Assembly (NCBI GenBank): GCA_015698045.1
Contig: BLAL01000012.1
Span: 744,001-808,000, forward strand
Direction of reading: 5' to 3'
Source: Rhizophagus clarus
Lineage: Eukaryota; Glomeromycota; Glomeromycetes; Glomerales; Glomeraceae
Length of the DNA: 64,000 nucleotides
A program made the translations under genes and the position numbers. This document shows positions 56,741 through 64,000 of this stretch, in pieces (positions within the stretch are counted from its first letter, which is position 1; the number at the start of each line of letters is the position of its first letter). Under the pieces are notes generated by a model. The model was not told the DNA's origin. It made no database searches and saw only the letters and a program-made list of their open reading frames with translations.

Positions 56741-57114
56741 CAATATCTGGTTGTCACTCTATCGTATGATTTTCCACGGAATTTATTTTTGTGAATTCAT
56801 AGAGTTTTTACGAAAATCACGGAAAAAATTTTTTGTAGGGTCTTTAGAGTATTACAACTATACTTGATATAGATAATAGCAACGGATCTACTTATCTTCA
56901 AAATTGCTTGGTACCTTCGCTTATTATAAACTTTTTTGAGACTATACTTTATATAGAGCTTAGATCCGGATATTCACTGAATGCATCCGTAATCCGGATA
57001 TTCTATGTGCAGAAGGTTGATCGTCCAAAGGATCGTTTACTACTATCAACACTGTATTTAACTTTACGTAATAATACTGCCCTAAAAATAAATTACAAAA
57101 AGGTAATTACGTAA
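56741..57114. other. Intergenic, no gene seen
   Basis: Repeats the phrase ACTATACTT(G/T)ATATAGA (about 56858, 56940). No coding sequence supported. Confidence 0.35.
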
Positions 57115-57456
57115 CTAGGCGATTTTTGTTATGTAATATATAGGACGAGCCTTTTCATGGAAAAAAAACATGATCAACTTATTTGCAGGGTTCAGAGTAA
57201 CAGAATTTTTATGCAAAGTGTAGATTGGACCATACTTGCTTGCTGAATGTATGAATAACTGACGGAGCGAAGTGTCGGTATAACCAAGGCAGGGGGCTTT
57301 ACACAGAATCTGGCCCAATGCGAAAATGCAAGCGAATGATGCTTTTGAGAAGATCTCAATTATAATCTGTACGGCTTCATTCTCAGCCTCAAGCTTGTCG
57401 TTCTTAGCATCAAGTTCAGTGATGTGCTGTTTCAATGATTCAAGCTCGGATGACAT
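57115..57456 (-). pseudogene. Fragment of a coiled-coil 'MSSELESLKQ' family protein
   Basis: The N-terminus MSSELESLKQHITELDAKND and following KLEAENE is the coiled-coil header common in lineage-specific Rhizophagus proteins. The remaining sequence (FIHSASKYGPIYTLHKNS) does not continue the heptads and the frame ends after 113 codons. Probably a truncated paralog; it lies downstream of the SAM/nuclease pseudogene on the same strand. Confidence 0.45.
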
Positions 57457-57630
57457 GATCTATATACTGTATATAACTAATACAATGTATATAAGCATTC
57501 AAAATAAAAAAAAATGTGTTTTTGGCCGGGGGCCCCGGCTGAAATTTGCCAAGAAAATTTTTTATTAATATATGCAAAAAATAAATACAAGATCGGGACG
57601 TAGCTTGTGATACATGACGAAGTTTCTATG

Positions 57631-58830
57631 CTAGTCTCCTATACAATTATTTTTGATAATTTTTTTAATCCTAGCCCCCTTGCTAGTTAGGGAACTATCT
57701 ACACTAACCCGATCCTTCAATAACCCTACAATTATGCCGATTACCCTTTTCACATTGCTTTGAAGTAATTCGGGATTATCTTTAACTGCGAACTTCGTGA
57801 GATTAATCTGATATTTGCTACCGCTTGTAGAGTATATACCATCAGGAGTATATATGATAAAATGCCACTCTGTGCCTGTAGTCACAATACCATATATATA
57901 ATCAAAATAGTCGTTCCCAAAAGCTTGATCTGCAGTCCGCTTCTTCTTATTTGTCTAGAACGCACTTTCAAGCTGAGCCAGATTCTAAGAAAAATAAAAT
58001 GTATTAATATTGAATCTCTTTTGGCTTTGGCGCTCTAAAAACACAGATCTGTGTAGTAGACGTACCTGCGCATATCTAATCTTAATATTGCGTGGCTTCC
58101 TTTTGGTAATACAGAGGAGGTCTACCAAACTTTATATCACATAGTCTACTCTCCCGTTGCATCTTTACCGGAAACGTCTTTCTGCAAAACTATGAATATA
58201 TCTTGAGAGGTGAGTTTCTTGGCGATGGCAATTGATGCATGTAATATAGCTGAAATAAATTCACAGTGCGTTGCCTCGTTAGCATCGGTCATGGTCTCCA
58301 CGTTCGAAAGTTTTAAGATAATGTCCTCCATACAGTGTTTGAATGCTTTATCATCATCACTAATCTCCTCAAAGACTACAGAGAAAAATAAAGTTAATAT
58401 AGCTATCTAGTCAACTTCGAAAAATAATTAATTACCTACTAGGAGTAAATTGCTTGATGTTTGTTATATCTTCCCCATTGACCTTATTTCTATGTAACAT
58501 TTCCTTCAAGTTGTCAAGAGTTTTAAGCGAGGAATAATTTCGTAATTTCTGACTGAGGCCTTCGATAAATTTTGCAAGTATTGTTGCTGGTCCTACTGCT
58601 AACCCAATACTGCGAAATTTTTCTTCTGTCAACTCAAAAAAGGTAAGACCAGAAATTTTCTCTTTACGAAGTATTTTAATATTATCTTTATCGAGTTTTA
58701 AGTTTTTCCTCACCAAATAATAAATAAGCTCCTCTGTGTTAAAGTCCTTAACCACGTCTGACATTGTTCTAGTGGAAATTTCTTCCATTATTGAGGCGGG
58801 TGAAGTGGGTGAAGAAGCTTGTGAAGACAT
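57631..58830 (-). pseudogene. SAM-domain plus nuclease-like protein, decayed (3 exons)
   Basis: Exon 1 58830-58440 (MSSQASSPTSPASIMEEIST...) carries a SAM-like fold (FNTEELIYYLVRKNLKLDKD; LTEEKFRSIGLAVGPATIL). Intron 58439-58376 (GTAGGT...TGTAG). Exon 2 from 58375 holds the helical segment EATHCEFISAILHASIAIA. It then loses frame near 58160 and has a TAA where relatives have a Lys codon just before the nuclease-like LVDLLCIT segment, whose usual E-x-K reads TKRK. A second intron (GTACGT...CTTAG) leads to the last exon, with a TAG where Gln is usual, then GTEWHFIIYTPDGIYSTSG to TAG at 57631. At least three lesions: a dead copy of a Rhizophagus-expanded family. Confidence 0.65.
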
Positions 58831-59095
58831 GGTTTTTATATATGTAGGTTTGTGCTTGCGAAAGAATATGCACTTGACTGCAGTTACAGGTAAAGCTGGT
58901 TTATGGATATAAAAGTATTTTTGGTTTCCGGTGTAAAGCGCTCGGGTAGAAATGATAGATTTTTTGTATCGATTCGCATTTGCCCAATATATATGCAATT
59001 AAGATGTAGTACAGGATTGTCCGGCGATTATATTACATCATTAAAACCTTGATTGCCAGAGGCAACTCTACATAAAAATTGCGACTATATCGCTA

Positions 59096-59410
59096 TTACA
59101 AGTCATAATAACCATATACATCATCCTCTATAAGAACATGGTAAACGCCCGCAGGGAGTTCTTCATCAAAATAATTAGAAATCAATCCCCCTTGTCGCAT
59201 AGCAACGTAATTTACAAGCCCAGGACGGAATGCGCGAAGATAAAATGGGACATTTCTGAATTGCTGAAGTAACTGTTGTTGAATCTGAACGTGAAGATTT
59301 CTGACCGTATTTCCAAGAGGAATTGTAACCGTTAGATTAGCATCATTGTTTGGAATTCCAGCGAAACGACCGGTGGGAATTATAAGGCAATTGAGAGTAA
59401 TATTGGCCAT
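59096..59410 (-). CDS. Possible Crinkler-header (ubiquitin-like) protein
   Basis: 104 residues from the ATG at 59410 (an in-frame ATG at 59440 would add ten). The start MANITLNCLIIPTGRF, then LTVTIPLGNTVRNLHVQIQQ, resembles the beta-strand/helix layout of the Crinkler N-terminal ubiquitin-like header (ITLNCLV...V.I....V..LK..I). It ends IEDDVYGYYDL with TAA. It stands alone, without the P-loop or nuclease part usually fused behind it, so it could be a header-only gene or simply a small unknown protein. Confidence 0.5.
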   Translation of the reverse strand: MANITLNCLIIPTGRFAGIPNNDANLTVTIPLGNTVRNLHVQIQQQLLQQFRNVPFYLRAFRPGLVNYVAMRQGGLISNYFDEELPAGVYHVLIEDDVYGYYDL

Positions 59411-60084
59411 AATTTCGTTTTCTGGAATGTAAGGGCCCATTGTGAGAAATTATCGCTTGCAGTAAACATGACTTCTGGTATATACATACCTCAATTATTT
59501 TTTGCGGAAAGTTGGCTGAACTTCCACATACCACTACATGCTTTATATCTTGCTGGGAAAATGTTAAGGAGGTATGAAGCGCAATTAGCTTTGTCGTATG
59601 ATGCCAAGAGTTCCATGGAAGCACATGTAAACGGAATTTTCATACCTTTTCACATGGAGAGGGTCCTAAAGGGACCAGATCTACCGGAGAGACGCAAAGG
59701 TAGTTAGTTCTTGTAGATCTCGAAATTACAAAGTCCTCAGCCCTTCATAGCATATGCTTTTGCCGTCAGTATTTACTTTTACGGTAGGTCCTGTGTTGCA
59801 TGTAGACCTCCTTTCACATTTTTCTCATGTTTGTTCGGGAAAAAAATAAAGCTACTAGTTAGCATATATATACGCGAAATTAATATGCGAAAATGTCACA
59901 CAGACCTATTATGTGATCAGCCTATTTTTGTCACACAATCTAGCCGGGCCAGAGGCGTTCTTCAAACAAGGCGCTGTGCATGGCTCAGCAAATTCTTCCG
60001 AGCTGAAGATCATCGCTCCGGTTGATGATCAATATTCCGGACACAAGATTTCCTCATTAAATATATTACTTTATTATAGCAATC
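59411..60084. other. Upstream region of the repeat-protein gene, with an orphan exon-like tail
   Basis: 59961-60050 reads (plus strand) AFFKQGAVHGSANSSELKII and APVDDQYSGHK. The same peptide recurs before the second repeat-protein gene (60728-60805: HGSANSSELEITAPVDEQYF). It could be the last exon of another gene or a coding part in another frame that was duplicated with the repeat protein. The frame at 59468-59707 has no support. Confidence 0.45.
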
Positions 60085-60705
60085 ATGGCAAATAATCCCG
60101 AAACACTTGCTCAATTATATGGACTGTTTTTATATAGGAAGAAGGATATAATAGCTATTCAGGAAAAACTCGGTATTGGTGGGAATATAAATCAGTTGGC
60201 AGTGCCTCCAAATTCCGAGCTCATGGGAAAAACACTTGCTGATTCGTACGAATTGTTTTTAGAATTGGTAGGGGATTTAATATCGATACAGGAGTATCTC
60301 AACATTAATGGTAATCCTGTTCTAGAAGTGGAATATCGAAGCAATGAAGCTTCTACAGATATTTCATTGGGGGAGATATTTAATTTGCTTGTGTATTTGG
60401 AAGATGATATAATAGCAATTCAAGAAGAGCTTGGTATTGTTGGTTATTCTAACCAAGAAAGGGCAGAAGAGGCCGATAAAAATGCAAGAGTATATCTCCA
60501 AAAGTTTAAGGAGTTTCACGGTCCCTTAGAAGATGTCCCAAGTGTGCTAATACAGAAATTCATCGATAGGGGGATAAAAATGTTTTATTTTACCAGAGAA
60601 GGGCTTCCATTATTTTCGAAGGTCTCTCCTCAACAATTGCACGAAATATTCATCAAAAATCCATGTAGCACCGGACAGTGCCCATGTCTAGAACAGGTAA
60701 GCTAA
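60085..60705 (+). CDS. Three-repeat alpha-helical protein, copy 1
   Basis: 206 residues, family not recognised. Three internal repeats of about 21 residues: LYGLFLYRKKDIIAIQEKLG (about 11-31), YELFLELVGDLISIQEYLNI (about 55-75) and IFNLLVYLEDDIIAIQEELG (about 98-118), consensus L-x-x-L-h-x-x-x-x-D-I-I-A-I-Q-E-x-L-x-I. A longer C-terminal part (FTREGLPLFSKVSPQQLHEI) ends CPCLEQVS; the CAG/GTAAGC there could be a splice donor, so the true end may differ. A paralog follows 126 bp downstream, with its 5' flank duplicated too. Confidence 0.65.
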   Translation: MANNPETLAQLYGLFLYRKKDIIAIQEKLGIGGNINQLAVPPNSELMGKTLADSYELFLELVGDLISIQEYLNINGNPVLEVEYRSNEASTDISLGEIFNLLVYLEDDIIAIQEELGIVGYSNQERAEEADKNARVYLQKFKEFHGPLEDVPSVLIQKFIDRGIKMFYFTREGLPLFSKVSPQQLHEIFIKNPCSTGQCPCLEQVS

Positions 60706-60831
60706 TCTATATTTTTTGTCGCACAATCCATGGCTCAGCAAATTCTTCTGAGCTGGAGATCACTGCTCCAGTTGACGAGCAGTATTTCGGTCACAAATTT
60801 GAATATATGCTAGCTAGAGGTAAACACAATC

Positions 60832-61335
60832 ATGACAAGTAATACTAATATTAGTTCTGATCAAGTCGATGATGAGCTACATGAAGAGCTTTTATATGAA
60901 GTGCTTTTGTATAAGAAGAAAGATATAATAGCTATTCAGAAAAAGCTCGGTATGCTTCCAGACCGGATGAAGGGACCTATTGAGAATATATATCAAACAG
61001 CATTAAATCAAAGCAAAAAAGGAAAAATACTTGAAGATTCGTTTGGGCTATTATTTGATTTGGTGGGAGAATTAATAGATATACGGGGAGATCTCAGTGT
61101 GGCCGACCACCCCATTATTACTACATTATATGGAAATATGCAAGAATTTGATGATGTAACATTTGGGAAAATGTCACTTGGGACATTATATCATTTGCTT
61201 TTATATTTGGAAGAGGATATAAGCGTAATTCAAGATCATCTTGGTATTGACAGTCATTCTGATCAGGAAATAAGTGGATTAAAAGAAGCCAATAAAAATG
61301 CAAGAGCGTATCTTCAGCGAAGCACTTACGGGTAA
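60832..61335 (+). CDS. Three-repeat alpha-helical protein, copy 2
   Basis: 167 residues; tandem paralog of the gene at 60085. The same three repeats are present: LYEVLLYKKKDIIAIQKKLG, FGLLFDLVGELIDIRGDLSV and LYHLLLYLEEDISVIQDHLG, the middle one most diverged in both. The shared KEANKNARAYLQ-type segment follows repeat 3, but the protein stops soon after (TAA), lacking the long C-terminal part of copy 1. No known domain; unlike any lineage family I recognise. Confidence 0.65.
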   Translation: MTSNTNISSDQVDDELHEELLYEVLLYKKKDIIAIQKKLGMLPDRMKGPIENIYQTALNQSKKGKILEDSFGLLFDLVGELIDIRGDLSVADHPIITTLYGNMQEFDDVTFGKMSLGTLYHLLLYLEEDISVIQDHLGIDSHSDQEISGLKEANKNARAYLQRSTYG

Positions 61336-61579
61336 ACTTCTGACAGTTTCTTACCTTTAGCAAATATTAACATGCCTGGATATTTGGACAGGAACGAATA
61401 ATATTACAAATTGATAGTTCAAGAAACTCTGGCTTGGCCCACTTTAAACCCCCAACCATTTAACTTTTTTTGGTCATGCCTTCCTTCGTTGCTTATGAGG
61501 GATAGCCTCGTTTTCTCTTATCACAATTGTCTTGACCAAATCAGATTCTTCGGAAGACTCAGATGAATAAGAGAAACTT

Positions 61580-61912
61580 TTACCTTTTTTTACCAATCAG
61601 TGAGGGTACTATTTCATGTATTATGTCGACCAGAGTTTCCCTATTTACACATTCATCCAGAACTTTTAATTCGGTCTCTAAGGACTTTACATCTCTCTCT
61701 AATCTTTTTACCCTCTTTTCTAAAGTGTTATGTTGGGAATGATAATCTTCCAATTGTTTCTTTAGTGCTCTATTTTCACTGGAAAGTGCACTATATACTT
61801 CTGCATTTTGCTTGTTTAGTCCAAATGCCTGGGCTAATATCTTCGTATATCTGATAACTTCCTGCTCTCTGGATGCATCAGATGAATGCTTTTGATCAGT
61901 TACCATTTCCAT
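61580..61912 (-). CDS. Coiled-coil protein, possibly of a second mobile element
   Basis: 110 residues from the ATG at 61912. N-terminal helical part (QEVIRYTKILAQAFGLNKQN), then a leucine-zipper-like coiled coil (LEKRVKRLERDVKSLETELK) and a basic end (SLIGKKR). No family recognised. Same strand as, and 76 bp downstream of, the recombinase-like pseudogene; the layout resembles the small coiled-coil gene in the large element but no sequence similarity is claimed. Confidence 0.5.
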   Translation of the reverse strand: MEMVTDQKHSSDASREQEVIRYTKILAQAFGLNKQNAEVYSALSSENRALKKQLEDYHSQHNTLEKRVKRLERDVKSLETELKVLDECVNRETLVDIIHEIVPSLIGKKR

Positions 61913-61987
61913 AATATTTTATATATGCTAGATCTTAGGCGAACAAAAAAATAAAATTACGCATATTGGTGATAGATCTAGCAAAAT

Positions 61988-63201
61988 TTAATAGCTATAC
62001 ATATTGATAATATCAGATATTTCATCATTTTCTGTAGACTCCAATTCCAGCTCTGAGTTGTGCTCATCTTCAGGGTCAGAGTCTTCTGATTCTGTATCAC
62101 CTATAGCATAATTATCGCCCGCATTAAGACGGTCTGATTCTTGCCTTATTGCAATTCTTGAAAGCAGTTTAAGATGTTGGGGAGTTGGTTTCTTACCACC
62201 ATGAATTCTGGAAGCATGTTTACTTCCATAATCTCTTAAATTTTTAGGTTTAGTTCTATAAGGCTCTTGCTTTAAGAATTCATTAGATGGCCAAGCATTA
62301 CGTGTTCCACTTCCAATATAAACAGAATCATGCAACTTTCCTGCCTTAATTGCATCTCGAATCCAGGTGAGTAATTCCCTTGCACGTTCTGGATTCTTTT
62401 CTATGGAGAGGAAGAGACGAGGAGGAGAATTTTTCTTCTTTTCTCCTTTACTCTTTAAATAGCCTGTGCAGTACCAAGAATAGCCTTCTTTATACCATGC
62501 TGGAATATCCGAAGGGTCCAGTTTATAATAATTAATCTGAAGAGATCTTATTTCCGCAGGTCTCATACTCAACATCACAATCACATCTGCGAGATCCTCC
62601 CTAATAGGAGTTTTAGAAACATCCATATTCTGGATTCTCTTTTGCACGTTTGCTAAGGAGAAATGTTTGGGAATTCTGTCAGATTAGCCATTCGTTTCTT
62701 AGTTCATTTCTTCTGAATTTTATTAGAATCTTGTTATCTTTGGCAAATACTTCAATAATTGCAGTTTCTACATCACCTTCTGCTAACTTTGCACGGAATG
62801 TTGACTGACGCAAAGCACTGGCAATAATTTCATTTCATCTTTATTTTTTGGACCCAATGCCCAATAATTAGCGATAATATCTACAAAATCACCATCCTTA
62901 GCGCAGTATTTTGCCCTTTTCTCTATGGTGAGCTTCCCCTTTCTTTTATCTGGCAGGAGAGCCTCTATTTTCTCTTTACTAAATGAGCGTCATTATTAGT
63001 GCCTCTGATAAGAGCAACTTTAACGCACCTGTAAGCCATCCAATCAGGAAGTAAAGCATCTAGTTTGGGAGCATGTTCGCTTAATTATTCTAGGGTGGAG
63101 TCGGCCGTCAAATTATGCTTTTCTAGGAACTGCTCTAAGACTAATACAAAGTTATTAGCTTTAGGTTTTCGGGTCTTTGAGGTAACCGTTTTGGTAGTCA
63201 T
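61988..63201 (-). pseudogene. Recombinase-like mobile-element protein, frameshifted
   Basis: Starts at the ATG at 63201 (MTTKTVTSKTRKPKANNFVL) and ends TAA at 61988. The intact last part (from about 62626) has DLADVIVMLSMRPAEIRSLQ, like the Arg-containing box I of tyrosine recombinases, and GSKHASRIHG, loosely like the H-x-x-R box; a following Tyr candidate is uncertain. Upstream pieces lie in different frames (indels near 62985, 62835 and 62635), with a TAA near 63090. One TGA (62679-62681) falls in NEWLI-x-QNSQT, a Trp-like place. The tail is Asp/Glu-rich. Decayed in this copy; the recombinase assignment is tentative. Confidence 0.5.
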
Positions 63202-63381
63202 GTCAATATTAACTGTTATCTAGTTATATTATCTGAAAAAAAATTCAATTCGAAAAAATCTCTCAGAGTTATACTTTTTCAAAAAGGGAAAATAACAGAG
63301 ATGGCTCTTGACTAGAAGCAAAAAAAAATGATATAGCTTATGCTCTGCCATTAAGGCGCTTTGCAAACTGGCATAACACAT
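63202..63381. other. Divergent intergenic region of the second element
   Basis: Lies between the minus-strand recombinase-like gene and the plus-strand zinc-ribbon genes. AT-rich, no coding sequence; presumably holds both promoters. Confidence 0.35.
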
Positions 63382-63402
63382 TTTTGAATATCTATAATAA
63401 AA
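63382..63402 (+). promoter_or_regulatory. Shared upstream motif GAATATCTATAATAAAA, copy 1
   Basis: A 21-bp string (TTTT followed by GAATATCTATAATAAAA) occurs here and identically at 63736-63756, each time about 45-56 bp before the preferred ATG of a zinc-ribbon gene. The TATAATAAAA core looks TATA-like. Likely a duplicated promoter element. Confidence 0.55.
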
Positions 63403-63457
63403 AATGAAGATAAATTTAATGTATATTAATCTTAAAACTTTTCCAGAAAGAAGTACT

Positions 63458-63706
63458 ATGCCTTTTGGTCCCTTTGGTGAATATATATCTGATTCGGAGG
63501 ACTCTATAGATTCTAATTACCTATCTTGGCCTTGCCTATATAAGAAAAAAGAAAGATACTTTCACAAAGATGGGTGTATCAAACACTATAGGTCTCCACC
63601 AGAAAAAATGTGCGCATCCTGCTGTAATAGGCTGACCTTTTCTACAATACATGTCAAACCCATTTATAAGAAAAATTGGCTAGAGAGTCGCAAAAAGAGT
63701 GAGTAA
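63458..63706 (+). CDS. Small zinc-ribbon-like protein of the second element, copy 1
   Basis: 82 residues from the ATG at 63458 (MPFGPFGEYISDSEDSIDSN); an in-frame ATG at 63404 lies right against the upstream motif and is less likely. Cys/His pattern PCLYKKK...DGCIKHYR then MCASCCNRLTF, followed by a basic tail. It parallels the partial gene at 63801 and the TIR gene at 51973, but the second cluster lacks the closing CxxH. Probably a diverged paralog. Confidence 0.55.
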   Translation: MPFGPFGEYISDSEDSIDSNYLSWPCLYKKKERYFHKDGCIKHYRSPPEKMCASCCNRLTFSTIHVKPIYKKNWLESRKKSE

Positions 63707-63735
63707 GATTGGCCGAAGGCATTAAAGCAAAGGAA

Positions 63736-63756
63736 TTTTGAATATCTATAATAAAA
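63736..63756 (+). promoter_or_regulatory. Shared upstream motif GAATATCTATAATAAAA, copy 2
   Basis: Identical to 63382-63402; located 45 bp before the ATG at 63801. Confidence 0.55.
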
Positions 63757-63800
63757 GTAAAAGCGAAGTTATAAGATTATTAATATTAAAATTACCTCAT

Positions 63801-64000
63801 ATGGGTCGTTTTATCTGCCAATACATCAAGAAAGATGGTTCGATCTGTGGGAAAGAATGCATAAGTGAATTAGGATGCGTCAGACATTATAATGCCCTTC
63901 TTAGTACAATATGTCCTGTCTGTAAAAAGGGAACCTATTCCGATATTAGAATCTGTAGCAATCATAGCAGAATTTATGACCATGCTTGGTGCGTAAGTAA
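63801..64000 (+). CDS. Small double zinc-ribbon protein of the second element, partial at window end
   Basis: The first 66 residues are visible and run off the window. Clusters FICQYIKKDGSICGKE...LGCVRHYN and TICPVCKKGTYSD...ICSNHSRIYDH match the TIR gene at 51973 in order and spacing (C-x-Y, G-x-x-C, C-x-x-H; CPxCxK-x-T, C-x-x-H, Y). This supports a common element family. Not known whether a TIR follows. Confidence 0.6.
   Translation, partial: MGRFICQYIKKDGSICGKECISELGCVRHYNALLSTICPVCKKGTYSDIRICSNHSRIYDHAWCVS

Noticed and set aside
59468-59707. 79-codon plus ORF
   Set aside because: No motif and no paralog; it begins just upstream of the Crinkler-like gene on the opposite strand and has weak coding character.
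1-64000. Whole window using TGA as tryptophan (mitochondrial or plasmid sequence)
   Set aside because: The P450 genes have well-supported multi-exon structures ending in TGA, and the window holds spliceosomal introns and nuclear gene families; the TGA pattern is confined to the mobile elements.

Overview
The window looks like nuclear DNA of an arbuscular mycorrhizal fungus (Glomeromycotina, most like Rhizophagus; inferred from gene families and composition, no search was run). It is AT-rich and intron-bearing, full of miniature transposons and low-complexity tracts. Single genes of typical lineage families (P450, F-box/LRR, Crinkler-type nucleases, SAM-domain proteins, small secreted proteins) lie far apart between repeats.

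Layout. 1-11.2 kb: two tandem cytochrome P450 genes with the same six-exon structure, separated by MITEs. 11.2-17.2 kb: repeat-rich stretch with a decayed Helitron (helicase remnants, 3' hairpin at 15.9 kb) and a BED/hAT-like scrap. 17.2-18.6 kb: F-box/LRR gene; 19.3 kb: tRNA-Leu(CAA); 19.7-20.3 kb: MITE. 20.3-29 kb: almost gene-free. 29.1-30.1 kb: seven-span membrane protein with signal peptide. 32.4-34.0 kb: frameshifted Crinkler-type nuclease. 34.9-36.0 kb: GT31-like glycosyltransferase. 38.1-38.6 kb: broken membrane protein. 39.3-40.3 kb: higher-order minisatellite.

The outstanding object is a 12.5-kb DNA element at 40,428-52,886 with about 1-kb terminal inverted repeats. On the + strand it carries a roughly 1,600-residue protein-primed-type family B DNA polymerase and a retroviral-type (rve) integrase. 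On the - strand it carries a Gag-like capsid/zinc-knuckle/retropepsin polyprotein, a coiled-coil protein and small proteins. A double zinc-ribbon gene sits inside the TIRs. The replication and integration genes are Polinton/Maverick-like, but the structural module looks like a retroelement Gag-Pro rather than the usual double-jelly-roll capsid set. Its long frames stay open only if TGA is read as tryptophan (seven times in the polymerase, five in Gag-Pro, once in the integrase), while host genes here end in TGA. A classic A AAA AAC slippery heptamer sits right before the Gag-Pro stop and would add a zinc finger resembling the one at the polymerase N-terminus.

Right of the element lie an interrupted-looking short ORF, an 81-bp tandem repeat in AT-rich DNA ending in a clear Helitron 3' terminus (55.7 kb), a cysteine-rich secreted protein (56.3 kb), a decayed SAM/nuclease gene, a possible Crinkler-header gene and a tandem pair of novel three-repeat proteins (60.1-61.3 kb). 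The last 2.4 kb (61.6-64.0 kb) looks like part of a second mobile element: a decayed recombinase-like gene that also has an in-frame TGA at a Trp-like position, and two small zinc-ribbon genes resembling the TIR gene of the big element and sharing an upstream motif.
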